NCBI RefSeq assembly: GCF_020520425.1
Contig: NC_079489.1
Coordinates: 98,064,810-98,128,809, forward strand
Reading direction: 5' to 3'
Length of the DNA stretch: 64,000 nt
Source of the DNA: Spinacia oleracea
Taxonomy: Eukaryota > Streptophyta > Magnoliopsida > Caryophyllales > Amaranthaceae
The notes under the pieces were generated by a model, which ran no database searches, had not been told where the DNA came from, and was given only the letters and a program-made list of their open reading frames with translations. The translations under genes were made by a program, and so were the position numbers. Below, piece after piece: positions 11,304 through 22,892 of this stretch (the stretch's first letter is position 1; the number at the start of each line of letters is the position of its first letter).

Positions 11304-12550
11304 TTTTCCTTTTTAAATACTAGGTATAGATTAGTTTCAATGCTTAACTAATTGATTCCATTGCTTAATTAATTGGTTCTAGTGCGTAACTGAAACAAAT
11401 TTTATCTTAACTAAAACTAAATTATTTCTAACTAACACGTATTTATTCTTAACTAAATATAACAAAAGTACTGAAATAAAAATCGACTTTAACGCAAAAA
11501 AAAAAATATTATCTAAACCATTTTATTTCTTAACTAAATATAACCAAAGTATAACTAAAAGAAAAAATAGACCTATATCATTTTACGAAGTATTTCATAA
11601 CTAAATACTTCAAAAGTATAACTAAAACAAAAATTGACTTAAGTGCAAAAATTATAACTAAACCATTTTATTTCATAACTAAATATTACAAAAGTATAAC
11701 TAAAACGTAATTATGCTTAACTAAGAGAATGAATAACTAAAACTAAATTAATCTTAACTAAAACAAACAACAACAACAAAACATCTCGTTAACAACAACA
11801 ACGATTTGTTATTTCGCATCGCAGCCAGCCACCGCCACAGCCCACGACCAACGACAATAGCAACTTTGATTTCGCATCGCAGCTAGGAACAACCACAACC
11901 ACCAGGCCACCAACACAACACCTCAAGATCTGTTATTCGCACACTGCCCAACACAGAAGCAGAAGCTACAACAAAGCGTCGTCTTCTCACCAACAACAAC
12001 GCATAACCGGCAACAATTCATGGCGCCGCTGCCACCGCAAGTCCAACACAACCTGCGCCGCACCAAAACCTAATCGAAAACAAAAACAAAATCGCATTAT
12101 AGAATCCATATCAAATTGGATATCAACGAATGTATAATAACTTCAAGTCCAAAGAACGAGAACTGAGTAAGAACATACCGGAATTTGGCAAAAATCGAAG
12201 AAGATTGGGCGACGAACCTTAGAAACCCTAGGTCGATCAAACAAAGCAAAAAACACAACATTAGTACGAAGAATTGGACGAATCAACAAAAATAAAGAGA
12301 ATTAAGAAACAACTTACAGAAACTTGGCGAAAATTGAAGAAGATTGTGCGACGAAATGATTTCTCTCTCCTTGGATGGAAGCGCGAAGAAGATGAACAAC
12401 TTTCTCTCGGTTTTCTCTCTCCTGGCGTGAATAGTGACAATCAGAATGAAATAAAAAAACCCAGAAACAAGAAATATATAGCAGACCCACGAACACAGCC
12501 CATGGGTTATTAAATACCCATTTACCCGCGAGACACCTTTGATGGATAGT

Positions 12551-12567
12551 GGTCTAACGGTTAGACC
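12551..12567. repeat. Perfect short hairpin GGTCTAAC-G-GTTAGACC
   Basis: An 8-base inverted repeat with a 1-base loop lies at the right edge of the repeat block. It might mark a transposon terminus; no partner end was found. Confidence 0.6.
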
Positions 12568-12570
12568 GTC

Positions 12571-13824
12571 TTTCCTAAAAGTTTGTATTCTCATAATATT
12601 TTTATGAATAAGTATATAATCAAATTATAGTGATACAATTAACTGTTATTAAATAAGTTAGTGACGCATAATCTTTATTAATTAAATTTTATAATAGCTA
12701 ATAAATATTAAAATAAAAAATACTTAAAAATTAAACAAAATAAAACTTAACTTGTTAAGGTATACGATTAAAGTAAGACATAACTTGTTAAGGTATACTA
12801 TTGAGGATTGTTATTTATCATACAAAATAAATTGTTATCCATTTTGTTAACAACAAAATAAAACAAGAGAGGAAATTTAAGATTATTTTTTTGATGATCT
12901 AAACTGTGTGAATTTTGGTGTCTATTTATAGAGCATAAAAAAATAAAGACATCCATATTTTTATTTTATTATTTAGTTGTAATATTACTTTATGAGCATT
13001 GTAACTTTGCAATGGTTATATAACACAACAAATCTAGGTCATTAAAATCACTTTTTAATTAAATAAAATGATAAACAATATTTTTGGTCTCCCCATATGT
13101 CACGTGTCAAGTTATCCATATAAGAAGCTGGTTTTCCATTTGTTGTTCATGAACACCAATTCTTGATTGGTTTCATTATCTCTCTCATCTATTTACCTCT
13201 TTTACTAATTTTTATTTATTTTTCTCTCTTGAACACCAATGTCAGGTGTTTGATAAACATATAAATGCTTTAGTATCCTATCAAAATTTATGTCTAATGA
13301 TTATTTTAACCAATTAAATTCATTGGGTCATTTAATTTCTCACACTTTTTCACTGGGACATTAAATTTTTCTTATTTTTCCAATATCATAATTTTGATAA
13401 AAGTGAAAACATTATAAATAAACGTAATTTGCCTTGTTTAAATAAAAGTAGAGGAATCTCAATGCACATTAATTAATCGTTAAAACGCGTGCAAAATAAC
13501 AAACGTAAAGAACAAAAAGTCACAAAGGGAGTAAGATAAGTCTTCCCATTTAAATGGGAGAGTATGACAAAAGTCTAAGCAAGAATCTTGGAATGTAAAG
13601 ACTCTATTTCAGACGAATAATAAATAAATTCTAATTCAATTAAAATTTGTATTATTTTTATTTTCATAAGTCTTAAATGAGTACGGGGGATGAAGTGAAA
13701 AAATTGGGTAAGTCTAAAATGGTTTCAACAAGAATCTGAGAAATTAAAATTTAATAAATGTTTGCTCAGACTAGCGTTATTCTTGCTCTTAATAAGTTTA
13801 CCTCTCTGAAATCAGGTCTGACCT
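12571..13824. other. AT-rich intergenic DNA
   Basis: No coding frame, RNA gene or element boundary could be supported here. It contains scattered TTATT-rich tracts and another TCACGTGTCAAG G-box-like word near 13098. Confidence 0.6.
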
Positions 13825-14653
13825 TGTTGACGCTACACACGAACAAGCAAAAACACCTTATTCTGTAGGGAGAATAAAGGTGTTTAGGGGTACTTCCCTT
13901 AAACAACGGTTGGCTTTATTATGTAGAGATCTCGCTCGTGAACGAGTTATTTGTAGGAAATCACCAAATACAAGAAATTTTTATGACAAAGTTAATGCGA
14001 AATGAGATGCTTAAGTAAAACATCGAGCAAAGTTAGACAAATATCATTGATTGATATGTAATGAAAACGGGACAAACATTAATTAATGAAGAGATTTACC
14101 TCAATGATTGAATGTTTGGAAAATACACATTGTGAACTGCTAGAAGTGCTTCAATACATGAGGGAAACGATGCGGACTATCGCTACGCTGCTGATATGCT
14201 ACTAAGCCTAGGACTACACTAAGCGCTATGGCTAAAGCTACGAAAAGCTATGAAAATAAGAAACGCTTTGTGTTGTGTGTTGATGATGTCCTTCTGAATG
14301 CCGGTTCTAGGTGTATATATATACTCCTAGTGGAAGACGGCTGAAGAGAGGTTTGCAAGAGAGTGGGATTTACTCCCATAACTTCTTAGACTGGGAGAGA
14401 GAACCTGAGAAATTGTGGCCACGTCAGCCTTGACCTTTTTCGTATTTTCTAACTTTCTTGTAGCCGGCGCTGGCATTCTGTTTCTTCTGGGCTTCGCGTT
14501 TCTATTGGGCTTATCCTCTATTGGGTTGCTTTATTTTTTGTCTTGGGCCTGCATCTTGACTAAGATTGACTTGACCATTAACCCTTTGTTATTTTAGGGT
14601 CTTTGACTTACCGTATGCATTTGCTAAGGGTAAGATTTAAAATGTGTACAACA
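13825..14653 (-). repeat. Candidate LTR of an unclassified retrotransposon, minus orientation
   Basis: Read on the - strand it starts TGTTGTACAC and ends GTGTAGCGTCAACA, so the termini are TGTTG...CAACA. It is preceded on the same strand by a polypurine-like AGGGGGACATT (reverse complement at 14653-14664). A TATA-like TATATATATA lies at about 14313-14324. No second LTR or target duplication was found. It may be the 3' LTR of an element whose interior (14654-15720) is degraded. Confidence 0.4.
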
Positions 14654-15820
14654 AATGTCCCCCTAATTTGATAAGGAGCATGGCGTACTTATCCAAATAC
14701 CCCCTTGGTGAAAAGGGTAATTCAACTCGAACATAATATGGGCTGTGTGATTCCCATATCTGACTTTGATAGTTTTGTTTGGAGTTTATATCTTGGTTTG
14801 GATGTATAGAAAATATAGACTCCCTAACTCCGACTATGATTTGTTGTGTGATCCTTGGGAAAAATCATACCATCTTCTTAGTAAGTCCTGATAGTATGTG
14901 AGCTTAACAATTTCGTTGTTTCTCTGCGGCCCAAATTGGTCGATTTTCCCTTCTTCGTCGTCGATGAGTTACTATGGGAACATATGTTTTGCTATATACC
15001 TATCCCAAATCTGACATGCGCATTTATAGTGCACGACGTCGAATCTACCACCCTCCTTACGAACATAAGAAATATTATAGAATGGATGTCTTTCTATGAC
15101 AGTCCCCCTGATGAGGGCATGCATTGGGCGAGACGAATACCGAATTTTAACTAATTCTCTGCCTGAGGATTTGCACACTCTGATGGTCGTTTCCTTGTCT
15201 CAATTATTCATTCATGTGAACATATGAGTTTTTGAAATGCCGAGGCGTTGCCCTAGTGTCGCAGCGCTTGGCCCAGTTCCTTAATCACCTAATGACTCGA
15301 CCACCCGAACATCCCCAAAGTGTTTTCGGAAGGCAGATAATCGGGTTAGTTGGTAGTCTCGCACGAATTCTGCTTTGTAGTATTTTGGGATTTCCTTGGA
15401 CATATGGTGGTTGAAACATATGCTTGGGAACTTAGTATTCCCTTTGATCTCTGAGAATTTTTTTTTTTATCATTGAGAGAATCAGGGATGAAAACGATTC
15501 TGTTCGCTCGCATTCCTTTGAGTAATCCACGTTTTATGTGATTTTAGGGACTACTTCTTTGGAAGGCTATTTATAACAGTCCATCGGTAGTTTGGTTCTT
15601 CCAATTGCTTAGGACGATAATTCCCATTTTCTTACTTAGTGGAGTGGTTTCTAGGATTTGTTGAAAGTCCCTTTAAACGCACGTTTAAGTAACTTTTTAC
15701 ACGTTCATTGATGTTTGAAGTGTGAAGAAAACACAAATAGAAAAGGAAAGGACTCTTCCTAATCATAAATTAAAAATATATGGCCTTAATACTGATAATT
15801 AAAATCTACAAGATAAGTGA
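14654..15820. other. Unassigned stretch next to the candidate LTR
   Basis: Short open frames on both strands show no domain I recognise. It could be the decayed interior of the element that owns the LTR at 13825-14653. Confidence 0.5.
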
Positions 15821-15824
15821 AAAT

Positions 15825-16136
15825 AACTCAATACGCAACGTTTCCCTTATGTTTTAGAAGAGGGGTACACAAATGCGCGAAAAGTCGATAGTGAAAATAG
15901 TCCTTTCTGACCCTGGGTCAAAGTCTTTGAACTCGTCGTCACTGCAGGTTGTGAGATGATAAGGGTATGGGTGTCCCCTTTCCACCTCCTCATCCCAAAG
16001 CTGATAGGTTCACTTGTATTGCGGTAGTGTGAAACTCCCATCAGACTCCCTGAACAGGGTGACCTCGTAATACAGAAATCAGATCAAGAGCATTCTTATG
16101 GCGAAATCGTGATGGAGCTTGGGTTGGAGATATTTG
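15825..16136 (-). pseudogene. Distal half of a coding-like sequence split by Copia 2
   Basis: If the 22-kb Copia 2 insertion is mentally removed, using one copy of the duplication ATTTG, a minus-strand frame from 38641 runs on in phase through 16136 to about 15860. On this side it has two in-frame stops, yet protein-like composition including LWDEEVERGHPYPYHL. The product is not recognised. It could be a decayed host gene exon or part of an old viral or transposon reading frame. The phase match across the junction is observed; the gene interpretation is inference. Confidence 0.4.
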
Positions 16137-17164
16137 TGTAGGGGAATACAAGTAAAAACATAAAACATGTGCGGAACATCCCCAAAGGCAGGAAACATGT
16201 ATAAAGCACAAACTAAGCGTACTTACATTCGAAGCGTTTTCCCGAGTTTAGTATGAACGAACAAGAACAAAGAACTCCAATTGTCGTTCCTCTATTTGGT
16301 TCACCGACACGTTAAGATCCGTCTTGATAATCGTAGCTTAGACAATATTCAAGAGTGTTTGCTTTTTCGGGAAGAACAGTTTTGTGTAGGGAGAAAAACT
16401 GAAAACAACGTAATTTCAGAATTAGGTTTAGGGTTCAAAAAACTGATTAGTGTGTGTGGAATATAACCCTAAGGTTATATTTGTGTAACCGGCCAAGACA
16501 CAAGGCCTTGACCGGCCACACACTCACACTCACCGCAAGCCACACACGCAAGCCCACTGCAGAACGAAGCCCACAGCAGCCGAGGAGCAGCGATGGGTCG
16601 CGGGCCTCGCTGGCTTTGCTCGCTGCTTGCGGCCCCTTGTGCGTGCACACTTGTGCCGCTGACTGGCTTGCTTGCTGCGTGCAAGCTTGCTGGCTTGTTG
16701 GGCCATGCGCGCATGCGCGCTTAAATCGACGGGCCGGCAGCTCCGATGCAGCTCATATTCGCAACTAACGCCTTACGACTATTATTTATCGTATCATATA
16801 CGACGAATCACCGTCGTACGATACGATTATTCGTTTCTGCCTTCTTACGAATATTCGCGATACGATATACGATTCCGACGCAAGGTCGTATCGTATAATA
16901 CATTTTCCAAACTAATTCCCGAAAAGCTATTAAATGAATTTCCGATTCATTTAATCCGTTGATCTTTTACATGTCATTGGTGTGACCTTATAGGTTCAGT
17001 CAAGAGTAAGTTGTGAGCCTAATATAGATTAGAACTCACTGATCGGAAGCATTGCTCCAGCTAGTTGTTCCGATCACTTGATCTTACTGAATTAATTGTT
17101 CGCAATTAATCTGAACCTTGGTATTAGACTTAATGCACCTTGGGTGAAGGACATATTTCCTTCA
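16137..17164 (-). repeat. 3' LTR of Copia 2
   Basis: On the - strand it begins TGAAGGAAATATGTCCTTC after the polypurine tract and ends in TTCCCCTACA. It is bounded outside by ATTTG. It includes a GC-rich block (about 16500-16750) and a run of ATACGA/TCGTAT words (16800-16900). The matching LTR lies at 24274-24856 plus 37839-38286. Confidence 0.92.
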
Positions 17165-17179
17165 GTCTCCCACTTGTCA
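17165..17179 (-). promoter_or_regulatory. Polypurine tract of Copia 2
   Basis: Reverse complement of GTCTCCCACTTGTC, which reads GACAAGTGGGAGAC directly before the LTR. It is identical to the core of the Copia 1 tract. Confidence 0.85.
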
Positions 17180-18006
17180 TTCAGACAAGTGTGCATTCGC
17201 ATTCCTTTATCGCTTAATGTTACTTGTTGAACATAAGGTAAGATCCAAGCCATCCTTATTAGGTCCAAAAGTGTTTCTCGGATTACAGAGCTCAACTGTT
17301 AAACTTTTACAAAAGGTTAAGCCTTAACCATTCTGAGCACGGCCATGCATTTTCACAGTATCTAACTCTCCGAGAGGCTTTGTTACACAACAACACCATA
17401 TCCTATCAAAGATAGGAGGAAAATCCATTCTTGCAATCTATGAAAACTCACTTTGATTCATAGTACGACCAATAACTGCTTTTGTAGCCTCCTTTTATGG
17501 TGCGACGTTTAGCTAGTATTAAAGCGAACTAATTCTCAAACGAGAAGACATAATCACTCATGTTCTGAGGAATGGTTCTAATCACCATTAATGAGAACTA
17601 CTTATGATATGTCTTTAATCTCTTAAAGTGTTCTCATGGTCAATCCGATACAAGATCCAATAAGTATCTATGCAAAAGATTCTGACACCCAGTCAATCTA
17701 GTTCAAGAAACAGAACTAAAAAATCTACTTGCAATCTAATCTTCATTAGTCATTGGTCGTCCACCTTTCAGTGACCTGGATTAGGGATCCTTTGTGACTT
17801 CAATATTCAAGTTCACTTATGGGTGTTTCTTTGTCGAAGAATACATCTTGACATCCCATTTTAATGTTTTGAATCACATGGACTTATCATTTAATACTAA
17901 ACCAAAATTAAATGAATATGAAATAATAATTTCATAAATATGAAATGGTTAAACCAATTGTTTTAAACACAGATCTAACAGATGTTCTAAAATAAAACAT
18001 AGAAAA
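17180..18006 (-). other. Copia 2 3' non-coding segment
   Basis: Sequence between the RNase H stop and the polypurine tract, related to 6762-7607 of Copia 1. No gene is seen. Confidence 0.7.
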
Positions 18007-18720
18007 TCAAAGCCATTCTCCAACTTGCTTGATTCCCATGGTTGCTACATGTGCGTTGTGCTTCAGATGTGGCAACGGTTTAGTCAATGGATCCGTGATG
18101 TTGTCGTCAGTTCCAACCTTGTAAATCTCGATTTCTTTTCGTTCAACGGTTTCTCGAAGTATGTGAAATTGCCGTAGTACGTGCTTGGACTTCTGGTGGC
18201 TCCTAGGCTCCTTTGCAAGGGCAATGGCTCCGCTATTGTCGCAATACAAAGCCATTGGTCCTTTAATGGAGGGACAAACTCAAGTTCTTCGATGAACTTC
18301 CGAATCCAAACAACTTCCTTTGCTGCTTCTGAGGCAGCAATGTGCTCGGCTTCAGTTGTAGAATCCGCAATAGTGCTCTACTTAGCACTTTTCCAGCTTA
18401 CTGCTCCGCCATTAAGGTAGAACACAAAACCAGACTGTGATCTGAAATCATCTATGTCGGTTTGAAAGCTTGCGTCCGTATAGCCCTTAACAATCAACTC
18501 ATCTGTACCACCATAGACCAGAAACTGATCCTTAGTTCTTTTCAGGTACTTTAGGATATTCTTGGCAGCATTCCAATGCGCCTCACTTGGTTCTGATTTG
18601 GTACCTGCTTATTGCACTATGTGCGAACGGAACATCCGGCCTTGTACAGATCATAGCATACATGATGGATCCAATAGCCGAAGCGTATTGAATTCCACTC
18701 ATCTTTCTATGCTCATCAGA
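18007..18720 (-). pseudogene. Copia 2 RNase H domain
   Basis: The C-terminal part is open at 18255-18007 (ALYCDNSGAIALAKEP and the end V-G-E-W-L-stop). The N-terminal half (about 18720-18260) is present but out of frame or interrupted by stops: it reads S-G-I-Q-Y-A-S-A-I-G-S-I-M-Y-A-M-I and Y-T-D-A-S-F in pieces, and keeps the catalytic Y-T-D missing in Copia 1. It would degrade RNA in RNA-DNA hybrids. Confidence 0.8.
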
Positions 18721-18732
18721 TGTATTGGGACA

Positions 18733-19580
18733 CTAAGTCTTTCTTAGATATGTGCCATGTGTCATGGGTAGATGGCCTCTCTTGGCTTCCATCATATTGA
18801 ACCTAGCTAGCACTTTGTCAATGTAAGTGCTCTGGCTTAGTCCAATCATCCTCTTAGATCTATTCCTATAGATCTTGATGCCCAATATGTACTGTGCTTC
18901 TCCTAAGTCCTTCATTGAGAAACACTTTCAAAGCCAAGTCTTTGCAGACTCCACCATAGGAATGTCGTTTCCAATAAGTAGTATGTCATCTAAATACAAG
19001 ACTAGGAATACAATTTTACTCCCACTGACCTTCTTGATACACAAGATTCGTCCTGATTCTTAATGAAGCCAAACTTATTGACTGCTTCATCAAATCGTGT
19101 ATTCCAAGTCCTAGATGCCTGCTTTAATCCATAAATGGATTTCTTAAGCTTGGATACCTTTCCTTGGTTCTTTTAATCGACAAAACCCTCCGGCTGTGTC
19201 ATAAACACAGTCTCTTCAAGAACACCATTCAAGAAGGCAATTTTGATATCCATTTGCCATATTTCATAGTCATGAAACGCGACAATCGCAAGGATTATCC
19301 GAATAGGCTTAAGCCTAGCGACTGGAGAAAAGGTTTCATCGTAGTCAACGCCGTGAACTTGCCTGTAACCTTTTGCTACCAATCTGGCCTTGTATATGTA
19401 TAAAATTCCATCCTTGTCTTTCTTCAATTTGAAGACCCATTTACATCCGATTGGTGTAAACCCATCCGGCAAATCTACCAAATCCCAGACTTGATTTTCA
19501 GACATGGAGTCTATCTCGGATTTCATGGCCTCTAACCATTTAGTGGAGCTTGGGCTCGTCATAGCTTGCTTGTAAGTCAT
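18733..19580 (-). pseudogene. Copia 2 reverse transcriptase
   Basis: The N-terminal half, 19580-19173, is open: TYKQAMTSPSS, W-V-F-K-L-K-K-D-K-D-G, VHGVDYDETFSPVARLK, MDIKIAFLNG. The frame breaks near 19173 (GFVD). The YGLKQASR-like linker and the conserved Y-V/L-D-D region (about 18975-19010) follow in other frames, then KDLGEAQYILGIKIYRNRS (18915-18733). The copy is therefore broken in at least two places. Confidence 0.82.
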
Positions 19581-19660
19581 AGGTTTATCACTATCTAATA
19601 TGAGAACTTCTTAGTTTTCAGTCAAGAGGACGCCTGTGACCTACGAGGGGCAACAACGTC

Positions 19661-20896
19661 TTAAGGAACTACTCCCACTGGCTCTTCTAAAGGCCTTAGA
19701 GGTTCTTCACCTTGAACTGCTTCTAAAGAGTTCTTGGTTCGTTGTTCGTCTTGAATCTCTTTGAGGTCTATTATTCTCCCACTTGTCAATTTGGAAATAT
19801 GATTCCTTTCCAAAAAGACACCGTCACGAGCAACGAATACTTTGTTCTCTGACTTGTTGTAGAAGTAATAACAATTTGTTTCTTTTGGATACCCAACGAA
19901 GAAACATTTTTCAGATTTTGGTTTGAACTTGTCCGAAATTAATCGCTTGACATATGCTTCGCAACCCCAAATCTTCAGAAAAGACAACTTTGGAAGTTTC
20001 CCAGTCCATAATTCGTATGGAGTCTTTTCAACAGCTTTTGACGGAGCACGATTCAGTGTGAGTGATGCTGTTTGCAACGCATGTCCCCAAAATTGTAAAG
20101 GAAGTTCGACTTGACCCATCATTGACCTGACCATATCGAGTAAGGTCCTGTTTCTCCGTTCCGACACTCCATTCCATTGAGGTGTCCCCGGAGCAGTCAA
20201 TTCAGAAAGAATACCGTATTCTTTTAGATGGTCATAAAACTCGTGGCTAAGATATTCACCTCCTCGATCTAATCTTAGAGCTTTGATTTTCTTGACATGT
20301 TGATTCTCTAATTTATTTTGAAATTCTCGGAATTTCTCAAACGATTCAGACTTGTGTTTCATTAAGTAAATATAGCCATATCTACTGAAATCGTCCGTAA
20401 ACGTTATGAAATAGCTGAAATCACCTCTAGCTTTCGTACTCATGGGCCCACATACGTCCGTATGTATTAGCCCTAGTAGTTCGCTTGCTCTTTCTCCCAC
20501 CTTTGAGAAAGGTTGCTTTGTCATTTTGTCAAGTAAACAAGATTTGCATTGACCAATCTTCTCTAAGTCGAATGATTCTAGAATTCCCTTCCGTGTAAGT
20601 AATTCCATGCGTTTTGTGTTTATATGGCCTAATCGACAATGCCACAGATATGTGAGATCGGAATCACCAGTTTTAGTATTTATGTTATAAATGTGTTTGC
20701 TTGTATCTAGCACATATAGACCATTTTCTTGTTGTGCTGAGCCATAAAACATTCCATTCAAAGAAAAAGAACAACCATTGTCTTTAAATTGAAAACTAAA
20801 ACCTTTAGAATCCAAACTTGAAACGGAAATGATGTTTCTGGTGATACTAGGAACATAGTAACAAATTTCTAGTTCCAAAACAAAACCACTAGGCAA
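19661..20896 (-). pseudogene. Copia 2 integrase, long open segment
   Basis: A 411-codon open stretch. It has the pre-integrase H-H-C-C module (LWHCRLGHIN ... CKSCLLDKM), then the core with D in LIHTDVCGP, D in RLDRGGEY and E in GVSERRNRTLL, followed by the copia-specific C-terminal part (FLKIWGCEAYVKR, FVGYPKETNCYYFY, VFVARDGVFLE). It ends near the integrase/RT linker (LRPLEEPVGVVP). This is the best-preserved reading frame in the window, but it is cut off from gag and RT by frame changes. Confidence 0.88.
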
Positions 20897-21935
20897 AGAA
20901 ATAAAATAAGATCCTACGGCTAATGTAGCATTCCGTGCTCAATTTCCCACGCGTAGATCCATCTAGTCTTTATCAAGCTTTCTACTTCTCCTTAGTCCCT
21001 GCGAATTGGAACATAAGTGTGAGCCACAACCAGTATCTAATACCCAAGTAGTAGAATTAGCAAGATTACAATGTATATAACATACACACCTGAAGTAGAA
21101 GGAACGTTTCCGTTCTTCTCATCTTCCTTTCTCTTCAAGCAATCCCTCTTCCAATGCCCCTTCTTCTTGGAGTAGATGCATTCAGAGTCGACAGGAGAAC
21201 GAGTCACCCTCTTCTGTTTACCAGAACTGGTGCCGTTGGACTTAGGTGAGGGCGTAGGCTTGCCCTTACCCTTCTTACCCTTTCCCTTGCCTGATTTCTT
21301 TAAGCCTTTGCCCTTATGCACCATAAGCACGTCGTGCTTATTCTCTTGCTTGAGCGTCTTTTCAGCATAGCATGAAGCTCAGTAAGAGTTTTCTCCATGC
21401 TGTTCATGTTGTAATTCAATTTGAACTGATCATATCCACTATGAAGAGAATGGAGAATGATGTCAATAGCCATCTCATTTGAGACGTCATAATCTAGATC
21501 TCTCATGTTCTCAAAGAGTCCGATCATTTAAAGAACATGTGGGCTCACTAGTTCTCCTTTCTTGAGCTTAGTCTCAAGGATCAACCTCTGAGTCTCGAAT
21601 CTTTCGATTATGGCTTGGTCGTGAAACATGTTCTTTAACTCCGAGATGATTTGGTAAACATCCGAGTTAATGAACGTTTTCTGAAGTTCAGGATTCATGG
21701 ATGCAAGCATCACACATTTGACACCCATGTTGGCCTGGATCCAACGGTTAAGGGCAGCTTGAGTCACCTCCGGCCCGACGGCCTCTAGTAACTCTTCCTC
21801 GAGGACATATTCTTTTTCCTCATGCATTAGAACTATTTGCAAATTCCTTTGCCAGTCGAGGAAATTGTTGCCGTTCAACTTCTCTTTGTCGAGAATTGAA
21901 CACAGGTTGAACGAGTTGTTATTGTTTGCTGCCAT
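20897..21935 (-). pseudogene. Copia 2 gag and protease region
   Basis: Starts at ATG 21935 (MAANNNNSFN). Gag capsid has KLNGNNFLDWQRNL and KTFINSD. A TAA interrupts after VSPHVL (about 21528), where Copia 1 reads K-M-I-G-L. A frameshift near 21360 follows. A basic region leads to the zinc knuckle, whose first pair is altered: C-I-Y-S instead of C-x2-C, then KKKGHWKRDC. The protease motif (about 21010-21045) reads W-V-L-D-T-G-C-G-S-H with an intact D-T-G, but in a different frame from gag. Confidence 0.85.
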
Positions 21936-22730
21936 TTGATTACTACATTTGAAAAGAATTTGCAATAAATAACCATTCATAACATAATAACTTCAAAATA
22001 AATGCTAACATGCAATAATTAAAGCTATGAAAAATTTCATTCATACAAAAGCAAAACATGGTCCAAAAATTAATGAAACGATTCCAAGACCCTAAAAGTC
22101 CTAAATCCTTAAGCAGCTTTGGCATGTCATAAGATTGGTTAATAAATTAATACCATAATTTATCCCATTGCCACAACATATGCCATTGTTGTTTGAGTTA
22201 AAACCACAATCAACGTGTTCCTTTGGGATACCTTACCATCTAAGTCAACTAAAATAGCACCTCTCTTTGGCGGAAACCTACTACCTTAGATCCCTAGATT
22301 TTTGTAAGTGCTTGATTTGGAAGGCAATTTTTAAACTCAATATTACTTTGGACCTAGTTGTTTCTATGTTGGTTTGATTATTTAGTGAACTAAATCTAAT
22401 CGAGCATACAAACAACATTCATGCATAATATATTCATACAAGCATTATATAGTGCATAAATAAATTGGTGAACTAGTATGGCCCAAAACTCTTGTCTTGA
22501 AGCATCCAATCTTCTTCACTATCTTGTTAGCTTGGCATCGTCTTGAATCTTCATTCAATGCTAACTTAAAGTTCTAAACTAGAAATAATAAAATTACATC
22601 AAAATTTCAATGGTACGCAGACCATATTTTAAACTTTACATTCAAAGATAAAACGGTTCGCCGACCGTATTTAACTATCCTAGATTGGCCATACTAGTCA
22701 CTTGGAGTACCTGCATTACATATTATATAC

Positions 22731-22801
<71 letters not shown>

Positions 22802-22821
22802 TATGTATATATATATACATA

Positions 22822-22892
<71 letters not shown>

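Larger units (their letters stand above)
8939..12570. mobile_element. Non-coding block of 21-bp TTAACTAA repeats, possible non-autonomous DNA element
   Basis: Dozens of variants of TTGCTTAACTAATTAGTTTCA fill 9120-9460, 9790-10160, 10620-10960 and 11325-11400. The outer parts are complementary: TTTAGTTATGAAATAAAATGG near 9059-9083 has its reverse complement near 11515-11535 and again at 11655-11675. That gives a large imperfect inverted structure around about 10.35 kb. 11760-12520 adds CAACAACAA tracts and a diverged ~140-bp duplication (near 12180 and 12320). No transposase is visible. A non-autonomous MULE or similar is possible; ends and class are not settled. Confidence 0.45.
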
